In this document: one piece after another, positions 53,404-62,923 of the stretch | Position numbering within the stretch: the stretch's first letter is position 1 | Layout: each line of letters opens with the position of its first letter | Source: JBBSVE01 sp038233815 | Lineage (GTDB): Bacteria; Pseudomonadota; Alphaproteobacteria; Rhodobacterales; Rhodobacteraceae | Direction of reading: 5' to 3' | Assembly (NCBI GenBank): GCA_038233815.1 | Contig: JBBSVE010000001.1 | Span: 1-64,000, forward strand | DNA length: 64,000 nucleotides | The notes under the pieces: model-generated | The model's database searches: none | What the model was told of the DNA's origin: nothing | Seen by the model: only the letters and a program-made list of their open reading frames with translations | Program-made: the position numbers and the translations under genes

Positions 53404-54267
53404 TCAGGAGAGCCGCTTGATGAGGCTCGACGTGTCCCAGCGCCCGCCGCCCATCGCCTGTACGTCCTTGTAGAACTGATCGACAAGGGCGGTCACCGGC
53501 AGCGACGCGCCGATCTCGTTCGCGGTGGCGAGACAGATGCCCAGATCCTTGCGCATCCAGTCGACCGCGAACCCGTGGGTAAAATGGCCCTCCAGCATGG
53601 TGGAGGCGCGGTTCGCCATCTGCCAGCTTCCTGCGGCACCCTGGCTGATCACCTCGACCACCGCGTTGCCGTCGAGCCCCGCCTTGTGACCGAACGCCAA
53701 CGCCTCGGAGAGACCCTGAACCAGCCCCGCGATGCAGATCTGGTTCATCATCTTGGCGATCTGCCCCGCCCCCGACGCACCCAGAAGCTTGCAGATCCGC
53801 GCATAGGCGTCGATCACCGGCGCTGCGCGGGCATAATCCTCCTCCGCCCCGCCGCACATGACGGAGAGCGCACCGTTCTGCGCCCCCGCCTGCCCGCCCG
53901 ACACCGGCGCATCCACAAAGCCGAAGCCCGCCTCGCGCGCCATCCCCGCCATCTCGCGCGTGACCTGCGCCGAGACGGTGGTGTGGTCGACAAAAACCGC
54001 CCCCGCCTCCATCCCCGCGAACGCGCCGTCCGGCCCCGTACAAACGGCGCGCAGATCGTCGTCGTTGCCGACGCAGGCCATCACGAATTCCTGCCCCCGG
54101 GCGGCCTCGCACGGGGTCTGCGCGGTTTTGCCGCCATGCTCCGCCGCCCAGTCCGAGGCCTTGGCCGCCGTGCGGTTATAGACCGTGACCTCGTGTCCCT
54201 TGGCCGCCAGATGCCCCGCCATCGGGTATCCCATGACCCCAAGTCCCAGAAATGTCACCCGTGCCAT
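53404..54267 (-). CDS. Beta-hydroxyacid dehydrogenase (3-hydroxyisobutyrate dehydrogenase-like)
   Basis: A 287-residue NAD(P)-dependent enzyme. GLGVMG at 8-13 is the nucleotide motif, FVDAPVSGGQAGAQNGALSVM the substrate loop, and GQIAKMMNQ carries the catalytic lysine and asparagine. The family includes 3-hydroxyisobutyrate, tartronate-semialdehyde and gamma-hydroxybutyrate dehydrogenases; the substrate here cannot be told. Single gene, divergent from the acylase gene over 98 bp. Confidence 0.88.
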   Translation of the reverse strand: MARVTFLGLGVMGYPMAGHLAAKGHEVTVYNRTAAKASDWAAEHGGKTAQTPCEAARGQEFVMACVGNDDDLRAVCTGPDGAFAGMEAGAVFVDHTTVSAQVTREMAGMAREAGFGFVDAPVSGGQAGAQNGALSVMCGGAEEDYARAAPVIDAYARICKLLGASGAGQIAKMMNQICIAGLVQGLSEALAFGHKAGLDGNAVVEVISQGAAGSWQMANRASTMLEGHFTHGFAVDWMRKDLGICLATANEIGASLPVTALVDQFYKDVQAMGGGRWDTSSLIKRLS

Positions 54268-54365
54268 GCCGTCCCTCCCGATTGCCGCGCTTGCGTTCCC
54301 GTTGCCTCGTCCGGGAAGGTGGCATAGGAACCGAGCCTTACCCAGCCGTCAAGAACGGACCCTCC

Positions 54366-56828
54366 ATGCTCACCGTCTTCCGCTGGTTGCTGCGCATCTT
54401 CGCGGGTCTGGTCGTCTTCTCGATGCTGTGCGTGGCGACGGCGTGGTTCTTCCTCTCCCGCTCGCTGCCCGACTATTCCGAGGATTTCACCCTGCCCGGC
54501 ATCACCGCCCCGGTGGAGATCGTGCGCAACAACGCCTCCGTGCCGCATATCTTCGGCAAGACCGATGCGGACGTGTTCTTCGCGCTGGGATTCGCACATG
54601 CGCAGGACCGGCTCTGGCAGATGACGATGCTGCGGCGCACCGTGCAGGGGCGGCTGTCGGAGGTCTTCGGCGAGCGCACGCTGCAGACGGATGAACTGTT
54701 GCGCCGGTATGACCTCTACAACCTCGCGGTGCGGTCGGTGGATGCGCAGGACGCGCGGACCAAGACGGCGCTGACGGCCTATTCCGCCGGGGTGAATGCG
54801 TGGATCGGTCAGGTCAACGCGAAGGCACGCGGGCGCGGTGCGCCGGAGATGTTCTTCTTTTCCAACGAGATCGCGGCGTGGCAGCCCGCCGACAGCATCG
54901 CCATCGTGAAACTGATGGCCTTGCAACTGTCGGGCCAGATGCAGACCGAGATCCTGCGTGCCCGCACCTCGCTGCTGCTGCCCGACGCGCGCCTGCACGA
55001 CATCCTGCCCGACGACCCCGACGCGCCCATCGTGGCGCTGCCGAAATATTCGCAAGTGATGCCCGATGCGGTTCCGGGCATAAAGCCCACGCGGCTTGCC
55101 GGCGACCCGCTGTCGCCCTTCCCCGAGCCGGGTCTCGCCGGGGCCTCGAACGCGTGGGCGGCGGCGCCGGGGCGCTCCTCCGCCGGGGGGTCGCTCTTGG
55201 CCAACGACCCGCATCTGGCCTTCACCGCGCCCTCGATCTGGTATCTGGCGCGGATGCAGTTGCAGTCCGGCGGGGTGATCGGTGCGACCATCCCCGGCAT
55301 CCCCGCGATTCTGCTCGGGCGGTCCGACACGCTCGGCTGGGGGCTGACCTCCTCCTATCTCGACGATCAGGACGTGCTGATCGAGAAGCTGAACCCGGAT
55401 AATCGCGAGGAATACGAGACCCCGGGCGGCTGGAAGCGGTTCGAGACCCGGCGCTCCATCATCCGGGTGAAGGACCACGACCCGGTGACGATCACGTTGC
55501 GCTGGTCGGACAATGGGCCGATCCTGCCGGGGTCGCATTTCGACCTGTCCACCATCACCCCGCCCGGCCATGTGGCGGCGCTGTCATGGACCGCGCTGCA
55601 ACCCGACGACACCTCCATGACGGCCGCAATCCGGCTGATGGAATCGCCCGACATCCCGGCGGCGCTGGAGGCGGGGCGGCTCTTCGTGGCTCCGGCGCAG
55701 AACCTGATGCTGGCCGACAAGACCGGGATCGCCTTTCAGCTGATCGGCAAGATGCCGAAGCGCGATCCGGCGAGCCAGAGCAGGGGGCGGATGCCGGCGC
55801 TCGGCGCGCTGTCCCAGAACCGCTGGCAGGGCTTTTTCGACTATGCCGAAAACCTGCGCGTGGTGAACCCCGCCTCCGGCCTTCTGGGCAACACCAACAA
55901 CAAGACGACGGACGCGCCCTTCCCCCATCACGTGACCTTCGACTGGGGCGACACGCACCGGATCAAACGCTGGCTCTCCCTCATGCAGACGCGCGAGGTC
56001 CATACCCGCGAAAGCTTCATCGAGGCGCAACTCGACACCGTGAGCCCGGTCGCGCGCTCCGTTCTACCGCTGATCGGGGCCGACCTCTGGTTCACCGGCG
56101 AGGCGGCACCCGAGGGCACGCCCGAACGCTTGCGCCAGAAGGCGCTGGCGCTCCTGTCGCAATGGAACGGAGAGATGAACGAGCATCTGCCCGAGCCGCT
56201 GATCTATGCCGCATGGCTCCGCGCGTTGCAGGACCGTCTGATCCGGGATGAGTTGGGCCCTCTCGCCGACGATTTCGCCCGCGTCGATCCGGTGTTTCTG
56301 GAACGGGTGTTCCGGGACGTCGACGGCGCCTCAAAATGGTGCGACGTGATCCAGTCCGCGGCGGTGGAGACTTGCACCGACATCGCGCGCATGTCGCTTG
56401 ATGATGCGCTGCTGCGGCTGAAGGAGCGGTATGGGCCCGATATCGAAAGCTGGCGCTGGGGCGACGCGCATCAGGCGACGCAGGACCATCCGGTGCTCGG
56501 ACGCATCCCGGTCCTGCGTTACTTCGTCAACATCCGGCAATCGACGTCGGGGGGCGATTTCACGCTGATGCGGGGTTCGACCTCGACGGTGGAGCCCGAT
56601 CCGTTTCAGAACGTGCACGGGCCGGGCTACCGCGGGGTCTATGATTTCGCCGATCCGGACAGTTCAGTCTTCATCATCTCGACGGGCGAATCCGGTCATC
56701 CGCTGTCGCGCCATTACGACGATCTGGGCGTCCTGTGGCGGCGCGGCGAATATATCCCGATGAGCCTTGACCCCGAGCTTGCCCGTGCGGCGGCCGTGGG
56801 TATCACACACCTGACGCCGGCGCCTTAG
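54366..56828 (+). CDS. Penicillin acylase family Ntn hydrolase
   Basis: An 820-residue precursor. Residues 8-30 are a hydrophobic leader (signal peptide or anchor). The alpha part holds FGFAHAQDRLWQM-type residues near 75-86 (here FALGFAHAQDRLWQM), and autocleavage before Ser261 in GASNAWA would free the nucleophilic serine of the beta subunit; downstream NDPHL and NTNNKTTDAPFP are family motifs. Such periplasmic enzymes hydrolyse amides of many kinds, including beta-lactam side chains and, in some relatives, acyl-homoserine lactones. The substrate is unknown. Its stop codon overlaps the hflX stop on the other strand. Confidence 0.9.
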   Translation: MLTVFRWLLRIFAGLVVFSMLCVATAWFFLSRSLPDYSEDFTLPGITAPVEIVRNNASVPHIFGKTDADVFFALGFAHAQDRLWQMTMLRRTVQGRLSEVFGERTLQTDELLRRYDLYNLAVRSVDAQDARTKTALTAYSAGVNAWIGQVNAKARGRGAPEMFFFSNEIAAWQPADSIAIVKLMALQLSGQMQTEILRARTSLLLPDARLHDILPDDPDAPIVALPKYSQVMPDAVPGIKPTRLAGDPLSPFPEPGLAGASNAWAAAPGRSSAGGSLLANDPHLAFTAPSIWYLARMQLQSGGVIGATIPGIPAILLGRSDTLGWGLTSSYLDDQDVLIEKLNPDNREEYETPGGWKRFETRRSIIRVKDHDPVTITLRWSDNGPILPGSHFDLSTITPPGHVAALSWTALQPDDTSMTAAIRLMESPDIPAALEAGRLFVAPAQNLMLADKTGIAFQLIGKMPKRDPASQSRGRMPALGALSQNRWQGFFDYAENLRVVNPASGLLGNTNNKTTDAPFPHHVTFDWGDTHRIKRWLSLMQTREVHTRESFIEAQLDTVSPVARSVLPLIGADLWFTGEAAPEGTPERLRQKALALLSQWNGEMNEHLPEPLIYAAWLRALQDRLIRDELGPLADDFARVDPVFLERVFRDVDGASKWCDVIQSAAVETCTDIARMSLDDALLRLKERYGPDIESWRWGDAHQATQDHPVLGRIPVLRYFVNIRQSTSGGDFTLMRGSTSTVEPDPFQNVHGPGYRGVYDFADPDSSVFIISTGESGHPLSRHYDDLGVLWRRGEYIPMSLDPELARAAAVGITHLTPAP

Positions 56829-58171
56829 AGGGCCGAGAACTGGCGCGCCTGCGCTTCGGTCCAGCGCACGCGGGCGCGCCAGCCGGTCTCCAGCGTCTCC
56901 TCTGCCTCCACCACGCCAGCCTCGTGGAGCCAGGCGTGGCGGCGCCCGTCGGCAAAACCTACCTCCACGACCGCCTCGATGACCGCATCGCCCAGGATCT
57001 CCGCGACCGCCCCGAGAAGGGCCGGGATCCCGTCGCCGGTCAGCGCGGAGAGGGCAAAGATACGCTCCCCCTGCTCCGCCTGCGTCTCCAGCACACCGCG
57101 CGCCGTGGGGTCCACGAGGTCGAGCTTGTTCCAGACCTCCAGCATCGGCACGTCGGCCTTCACGCCAAGGGCACCAAGGATATCGGCCACATCCGCCGCC
57201 TGCTCGGCGCTTTCGGGGTGGGAGATGTCGCGGACATGGAGGATGAGGTCCGCCTCCAGCACCTCCTCCAGCGTGGCGCGAAAGGCGGCCACAAGCTGCG
57301 TCGGCAGCTCGGAGATGAAGCCCACCGTGTCGGACAGGATCACCGTGGCGCCACCCTCCAGCGCCACCCCGCGCATGGTGGGATCGAGCGTGGCAAACAG
57401 CATGTCCTTGGCCAGCACCTCCGCCCCGGTGATCCGGTTGAAGAGCGTGGATTTGCCCGCATTGGTGTAGCCCACCAGCGCCACGACCGGGAACGGCACC
57501 TTGCGGCGCGAGGCCCGGTGCAGTTCCCGCGTCCGGGCGACCTTCTCCAGCTGGCGCTTGATGCGGATCACCTGATCGTCGATGGCGCGACGGTCCGACT
57601 CGATCTGCGTCTCGCCCGGACCGCCGACAAACCCGAAGCCGCCGCGCTGACGCTCCAGATGGGTCCAGGCCCGCACCAGCCGCGTGCGCTGGTAGGAGAG
57701 GGCTGCCAGTTCCACCTGCAACACCCCCTCGCGGGTGCGGGCGCGGTCGGCGAAGATCTCGAGGATCAGCCCGGTCCGGTCCAGAAGCTTGACGCCCCAT
57801 TCCTTTTCGAGGTTGCGTTGCTGCACCGGGCTCACCGGGCCGTCGACCAGCACCAGTTCGACTTCGGCGGCGGCAAAGGTCGCCTTCAGGTCCGCCACCT
57901 TGCCCGACCCGAAGAGCGTGCCGGGACTGACCCGCGCCACGCGCACCACGTCGGCCCCCGCCACCTCGATCCCCGGCAAGGCCGCGGCGAGAGACACCGC
58001 CTCCGCCAGCGCATGGTCGGGCAGTCGGCGCTTGTGCGCGCCCTTCAGGTCGGGATGGACAACCCACGCCACCTGAGGCCGGGCCTCGGTATCGTGCCCC
58101 TGCCCGCGCGGGACGAACAGCCCGGTATCGTCCGGGGCGTCATCGTCCGGGATATCCGCGCGCCCGCTCAA
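56825..58171 (-). CDS. hflX: Ribosome-associated GTPase HflX
   Basis: A 448-residue GTPase that binds the large ribosomal subunit and rescues stalled ribosomes. The N-terminal HflX domain (residues about 30-200, with [20 protein letters not shown] and [13 protein letters not shown]) is followed by the G domain with G1 [10 protein letters not shown]3 DTVGF and G4 NKLD. It is coupled to hfq by a 4-bp overlap, the conserved order also known from enterobacteria. Confidence 0.95.
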   Translation of the reverse strand: MSGRADIPDDDAPDDTGLFVPRGQGHDTEARPQVAWVVHPDLKGAHKRRLPDHALAEAVSLAAALPGIEVAGADVVRVARVSPGTLFGSGKVADLKATFAAAEVELVLVDGPVSPVQQRNLEKEWGVKLLDRTGLILEIFADRARTREGVLQVELAALSYQRTRLVRAWTHLERQRGGFGFVGGPGETQIESDRRAIDDQVIRIKRQLEKVARTRELHRASRRKVPFPVVALVGYTNAGKSTLFNRITGAEVLAKDMLFATLDPTMRGVALEGGATVILSDTVGFISELPTQLVAAFRATLEEVLEADLILHVRDISHPESAEQAADVADILGALGVKADVPMLEVWNKLDLVDPTARGVLETQAEQGERIFALSALTGDGIPALLGAVAEILGDAVIEAVVEVGFADGRRHAWLHEAGVVEAEETLETGWRARVRWTEAQARQFSAL

Positions 58172-58401
58172 TCTTCAGCTTCATAGAGGCTGATCGGCGC
58201 GCCGGGCATGATCGTGGAGATGGCATGCTTGTAGACGAGCTGGCTTTGCCCGTCGCGGCGCAGCAGGACGCAGAAATTGTCGAACCAGGTGATGACACCC
58301 TGCAGTTTCACCCCGTTGATGAGGAAGATCGTGACCGGAACCTTGGCCTTGCGCACATGGTTGAGAAACACGTCCTGCAGGTTCTGCTTGTCGGAAGCCA
58401 T
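58168..58401 (-). CDS. hfq: RNA chaperone Hfq
   Basis: A 77-residue Sm-like protein that pairs small RNAs with mRNAs. Sm1 holds [20 protein letters not shown] and Sm2 the YKHAIS box. The C-terminal tail is very short, as in other Rhodobacteraceae. It lies between trkH (121 bp upstream) and hflX. The gap holds its own promoter region, but no clear hexamers were picked out. Confidence 0.96.
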   Translation of the reverse strand: MASDKQNLQDVFLNHVRKAKVPVTIFLINGVKLQGVITWFDNFCVLLRRDGQSQLVYKHAISTIMPGAPISLYEAED

Positions 58402-58522
58402 CGGATGCGCCTTTTTTTATTCTGATTGCTGATGCACCCCCGGTCCCCCCCGCGGGTCGTCGGATCACTATGAATTGCGATCTGGAGACATTCCAGCCCC
58501 AAATGCGACACGCATACCGGCC

Positions 58523-60040
58523 TCACCGCCGCCAGATGCCGGGGCCAATGAGCGCCAATATGGCCAGCACCTCCACCCGTCCGACCACCATCGCGGCGGC
58601 GAGCACCACTTTCGCCACCACCGCCAGATCGGCGGGCCGGACCGGCACCGTCGTCGCCATGTCGATCAGCGGACCGGTGGTCGTGACGGAGGCGACGGTC
58701 AGCACCAGCGCAGGCTCGAAGTCGAGCCCGGTCAAGGCCAGAAGCGCCAAAACAACCGCGAAGGTCATGGCAAACAGCATGAAAAAGATCCACGCCACAT
58801 AGGCCCCGCCGCGACGGAGCCTGCGCGCCGCTTCGCCCGAACCGCCGATCGAGGAGGGATGGACGAGCCGGTCCAGCTCCCTCTCGCCGTGCCGGGCCAG
58901 CGCGTAGATCCGCAGCAGTTTCAGCCCCCCGGCGGTGGTCGCGATCCCGCCCCCGATCATCGAGAGGCCGACGAGCACCAGACCCGAGCTGTCCAGCCCC
59001 GACCACATCCGCGCCTGCGCCCAGCCGGCACTCTCGAACCCGGTGGTGGTCAGAAACGACATCGTGGTGAACAGCGCGCCCCAGAAGGCCAGCAAACCCG
59101 ATCCCCATGTGCTCTCATCACCCTCCCCGATCTCCCCGATCCAGTGCCGCGCGAGCACGATTGCAGGCACCGTCACGAGGAGGAGGACCGCGACCCGCAC
59201 CTCGGGGTCTTGCCAGATGGGGCGTTCGCGGTCGGTCAGGCTGCGCCCGGGCAGGCTGCGCCGGGTCAGGGCCAGCGCCATGAAGAGGAAGATGAAGACC
59301 TCGCCCGTGAACCCCGCATAGGCCTTGCTGAATCCCACTCCGGGGGAAATGCCGGAGGTGGAGAGCGTCGACATCGCGTGGCTCAGCGCGACCAGACCCC
59401 GCTCCCCCGTCAGCAAAAGGCAGACCCAGAGCGCCAGCGTCAGCCCGGCATAAGCGGGAAAGATCGCCATCGAATGCCGGATCAGACGCCGGGCCGGGTT
59501 CGCCCCCCGCTCGATCTGATTGGCGCCCTTGGACCCCCGTCCCGGCACGCGTCCGGTCAGCACCTCCACCCCGCCGAGGTTCAGGGGGGCCAGAACCGCC
59601 ACCGCCGTCAAAAGGACAAAATAGCCGCCCATCCAGCCCACCAGCGCCCGCCAGAGATGGAGCGTGGCCGCGATCCTGGGACCGCTGTCATAGAGCGTTG
59701 TCCCCGTGGTGGTGAAACAGGACACCATTTCGAACCAGGCGTCGAGAAAGGACGTGTCGTGGATCGCCTGATGGAACGGCACCGCAAAAAGAACCGGAAG
59801 CCAGAGGTAGGCGCCGACCAGGGCGGCGAGCTGGCTGCGGGCAATGTTGCGGGGCCGGTGGTTCTGCGTGGCGATCCCCAGCACGACGGCCAGAACGAAG
59901 AAGATCAGCCCGTAGTAAAGGAACGGTCGCGCGGTGGCATAGTCGCCCCGCGTTGCAGCATGGGCCGCCGGCAGCAGCATCGACGCGGCGCCAATCGCCG
60001 TCAGAATCACGAGGAAGGGAAGATCGCCGATCCGCCGCAT
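58523..60040 (-). CDS. trkH: Trk/Ktr potassium uptake membrane subunit TrkH
   Basis: A 505-residue K+ channel-like subunit with repeated membrane-pore-membrane units. Pore-loop signatures include FEMVSCFTTTGTTLYDSG, AMSTLSTSGISPGVGFS and MIGGGIATTAGGLKLLRIYAL. TrkA, encoded 3 bp upstream in the same transcript, gates it. Together they provide low-affinity K+ uptake. Confidence 0.94.
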   Translation of the reverse strand: MRRIGDLPFLVILTAIGAASMLLPAAHAATRGDYATARPFLYYGLIFFVLAVVLGIATQNHRPRNIARSQLAALVGAYLWLPVLFAVPFHQAIHDTSFLDAWFEMVSCFTTTGTTLYDSGPRIAATLHLWRALVGWMGGYFVLLTAVAVLAPLNLGGVEVLTGRVPGRGSKGANQIERGANPARRLIRHSMAIFPAYAGLTLALWVCLLLTGERGLVALSHAMSTLSTSGISPGVGFSKAYAGFTGEVFIFLFMALALTRRSLPGRSLTDRERPIWQDPEVRVAVLLLVTVPAIVLARHWIGEIGEGDESTWGSGLLAFWGALFTTMSFLTTTGFESAGWAQARMWSGLDSSGLVLVGLSMIGGGIATTAGGLKLLRIYALARHGERELDRLVHPSSIGGSGEAARRLRRGGAYVAWIFFMLFAMTFAVVLALLALTGLDFEPALVLTVASVTTTGPLIDMATTVPVRPADLAVVAKVVLAAAMVVGRVEVLAILALIGPGIWRR

Positions 60041-60043
60041 GGC

Positions 60044-61420
60044 TCAGAAAAAATCGATGGAGACCTGCAACAACCGCTCCACCTCCGGCACGTCGGCCGT
60101 CAGCGCAAAGAGGACGATCACGTCGCCCTCTTCCATCCTCAAATCGCCTCCGGGTTTCAGGACCTTGTCGCCTTTCATCAAGGCGGCCACCAGAACGCCT
60201 TCGGGGAACGACACATCGCGGATCAGCTTGCCCGCGAGCGGCGATGTCGATAGCACATGCGCCTCGATCACCTCGGCCTCGGCATCGCCGATGGAATAGA
60301 CGGACTGGACGCGGCCATGACGGATATGGCGCAGGATCGACGACACGGTCGTGGCGCGCGGGTTGATGAAGGCGTCGATGTCGAGCGCGCTCATCAGGGG
60401 CACCATCGAAGGATCGTTGACCAGTGCGACCGACATCGGACAGCCCGCCTGCTTGGCGCGCACTGCAACCAGCAGATTGGTCTTGTCGTCGTCGGTCACG
60501 GTCAGCACCGCATCGGCGCGGTCGATCCCCGCCTCCAGCAGGATGTCCATGTCGAGCCCGTCACCGTTGAGCACGATCGTCCGCTCCAGCGCGTCCGCCG
60601 CCCGCTCGGCCCGGCCCCGGTCACGCTCGATTACCTTGCAGCGCAGCCGCTCGGTCCGGTTCTCCAGCGCCTTGGCGACCTCCAGCCCCACGTTGCCCGC
60701 CCCAACGATCACCACACGCTCCTGCTTGCGGGTCGTCTTGCCGAAGATTTCCAGCGTGCGGTTCAGATCCTGAGTATGGGCGAAGACGTAGATCCGGTCG
60801 CCGGCAAAGAGCTGGTCGTCGGGGTCCGGGACAAAGAGCCGGGCCTCGCGTCGCACGCCCACGACGATCGCGCGCAGGGTGGAGAAGAGCTCCGACAGCT
60901 GACGGAGCGAGGTGTTGAGGACCGGGCAATCCTCGTCCAGCACGATGCCCAGCAGCTGCGCCTTGCCGTTGAGGAAGCTCTCCGTGTCGAACGTCGCAGG
61001 CGCTGCCAGACGTTGCAGGGCCGCCTCCGCCACCTCCCGCTCGGGCGAGATCACGACGTCGATTGGCAGGTGATCGCGGCGGTAGAGATCGGCGTAGATC
61101 GCGTCGAGGTAGCTTTGCGCGCGCAGCCGCGCGATTTTCCTCGGCACCGAAAACACCGAATGCGCGACCTGACAAGTGACCATGTTCACCTCGTCCGAAT
61201 GGGTCGCGGCGATGATCATGTCGGCATCCTTCGCCCCGGCGCGGGCGAGGATGTCAGGGTAGGACGCGAAGCCCACGATGCCTTGCACGTCGAGCGTATC
61301 GGTCGCGCGGCGCACCAGATCGGCGTTGTAGTCCACCACGGTGACGTCGTTCTTTTCGCCCGAGAGGTGGCGCGCGATCTGCCAGCCCACCTGCCCGGCC
61401 CCGCAGATGATGACTTTCAT
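60044..61420 (-). CDS. trkA: Trk potassium uptake regulator TrkA
   Basis: A 458-residue cytosolic gating protein with two RCK_N/RCK_C units. The first nucleotide motif is GAGQVGWQIARHL at residues 6-18, the second GAGNVGLEVAKALE near 238; both C-terminal regulatory domains are complete. It binds NAD(H) or ATP and controls TrkH, encoded immediately downstream. The ntrYX-trkAH order is conserved in Rhodobacterales. Confidence 0.94.
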   Translation of the reverse strand: MKVIICGAGQVGWQIARHLSGEKNDVTVVDYNADLVRRATDTLDVQGIVGFASYPDILARAGAKDADMIIAATHSDEVNMVTCQVAHSVFSVPRKIARLRAQSYLDAIYADLYRRDHLPIDVVISPEREVAEAALQRLAAPATFDTESFLNGKAQLLGIVLDEDCPVLNTSLRQLSELFSTLRAIVVGVRREARLFVPDPDDQLFAGDRIYVFAHTQDLNRTLEIFGKTTRKQERVVIVGAGNVGLEVAKALENRTERLRCKVIERDRGRAERAADALERTIVLNGDGLDMDILLEAGIDRADAVLTVTDDDKTNLLVAVRAKQAGCPMSVALVNDPSMVPLMSALDIDAFINPRATTVSSILRHIRHGRVQSVYSIGDAEAEVIEAHVLSTSPLAGKLIRDVSFPEGVLVAALMKGDKVLKPGGDLRMEEGDVIVLFALTADVPEVERLLQVSIDFF

Positions 61421-61495
61421 GGCCCGCGCCTCCCCGGGAGGACAGGTGCCCCCGCAACTCCCCCGCTACTTGGCAGATGCGGCGGGGGGGGTCAA

Positions 61496-62923
61496 TCAGA
61501 CCTCCTCAGCCGCATCCTCCTCCTCCATGTCCTCACCGATCCGGGCCATCCGCGCGCCGGACTTCGAGGACGTGACGACGCCCAGCGATTTCAGCTTGCG
61601 GTGAAGCGCGGAGCGTTCCATCCCGACGAAGTTCGCCGTGCGGCTGATGTTGCCGCCGAAGCGGTTGATCTGGGTCAGCAGATACTCCTTTTCGAAAAGC
61701 TCGCGCGCCTCCCGGAGCGGCAGCGTGGCCAGCGCGCCGCCGAGGACAAGACGCCCGTCGGCGTCGCCCGGCATCTCCTGCCCCGGCAGTTCGCGCGCCT
61801 CCACCGGGCCGGACCCGTCGCCCAGGATCAGCACGCGCTCGATGACGTTGCGCAACTGGCGCACGTTGCCCGGCCATTCCATCGTCTGGAGCAGGGCCTC
61901 GGCCTCCGGCGTCATCATGCGGAGCGGCAGGCCCTGGACCTTGTGGAAGCCCTCGATGAACCAGGCGGTCAGCTCCGGTATGTCCTCCCGCCGGTCCTCG
62001 AGGCTCGGCACCGGGATCGGCACGACGTTGAGCCGGTCGTAAAGCTCTTGGCGGAACCGCCCCGCCTCGATCTCGCGCCGCAAATCACGGGAGGTGGAGG
62101 AGATCACGCGCAGATCGACGCGCACCTTGTCCACGCCACCGACGCGGGTGAAATGCTGTTCGGTCAGCACGCGCAGGATCTTGCCCTGGGTGCCGAGCGG
62201 CATGTCCGCCACCTCGTCGAAATAGACGACGCCGCTGTGCGCCTGTTCCAGCAGGCCCTTTTCCACCCCGCGACCGGGCGTCTCTCGGCCGAACAGCACC
62301 TCCTCCATCCGCTCGGGCTCGATCGAGGCGGAGGTGACGGTGACGAAGGGTGCGGCCGCGCGGGCGGAATGGCCGTGGATGAAGCGCGCGGCCAGCTCCT
62401 TGCCGGACCCCGCAGGCCCTGACAGCATCACCCGCCCGTTCGATTTCGTGACCTTGTCGAGGTTGGCCTTGAGACCCTTGAACGCCGGCGACGACCCCAG
62501 CATGTCGGAAGCGGTGACATCGCGGCGGCGCAGGTCGGAGTTTTCGCGCCTGAGCCGCGACGTCTCCATCGCGCGGGACACGACGACCATCAGCTGATCG
62601 ATGTTGAAGGGTTTCTCGATAAAATCGTAGGCCCCCTGCTTGATCGCCGCCACCGCGATCTCGATGTTGCCGTGGCCCGAGATGATGACCACCGGCACAT
62701 CCGGGTTGTCGCGCTTCACGGTTTTAAGGATGTCGATCCCGTCCATCCGGCTATCCTTCAGCCAGATGTCGAGGATCATCAGCGCGGGCTGCTCGGCCCC
62801 GATCTGTGCCATGCAGTCGTCGGAATTGCCCGCGAGACGGACGGCGTAGCCCTCGTCCTTCAGGATGTCGCCGATCAGTTCGCGGATGTCGCGCTCGTCG
62901 TCTACGATCAGGATGCTGCTCAT
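61496..62923 (-). CDS. ntrX: Nitrogen regulation response regulator NtrX
   Basis: A 475-residue regulator: receiver domain (1-120, phosphorylated Asp52 in LMILDIWL), AAA+ domain (about 140-380, Walker A GPAGSGKE, Walker B VVYFDEVADM) and a C-terminal Fis-type helix-turn-helix (FVGMERSALHRKLKSLGV). The GAFTGA loop that contacts sigma-54 is absent: the corresponding stretch reads LFGRETPGRGVEKGLLEQA. It is therefore unlikely to activate sigma-54 promoters and more likely acts with the housekeeping polymerase. The ntrY gene overlaps it by 4 bp. Confidence 0.94.
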   Translation of the reverse strand: MSSILIVDDERDIRELIGDILKDEGYAVRLAGNSDDCMAQIGAEQPALMILDIWLKDSRMDGIDILKTVKRDNPDVPVVIISGHGNIEIAVAAIKQGAYDFIEKPFNIDQLMVVVSRAMETSRLRRENSDLRRRDVTASDMLGSSPAFKGLKANLDKVTKSNGRVMLSGPAGSGKELAARFIHGHSARAAAPFVTVTSASIEPERMEEVLFGRETPGRGVEKGLLEQAHSGVVYFDEVADMPLGTQGKILRVLTEQHFTRVGGVDKVRVDLRVISSTSRDLRREIEAGRFRQELYDRLNVVPIPVPSLEDRREDIPELTAWFIEGFHKVQGLPLRMMTPEAEALLQTMEWPGNVRQLRNVIERVLILGDGSGPVEARELPGQEMPGDADGRLVLGGALATLPLREARELFEKEYLLTQINRFGGNISRTANFVGMERSALHRKLKSLGVVTSSKSGARMARIGEDMEEEDAAEEV

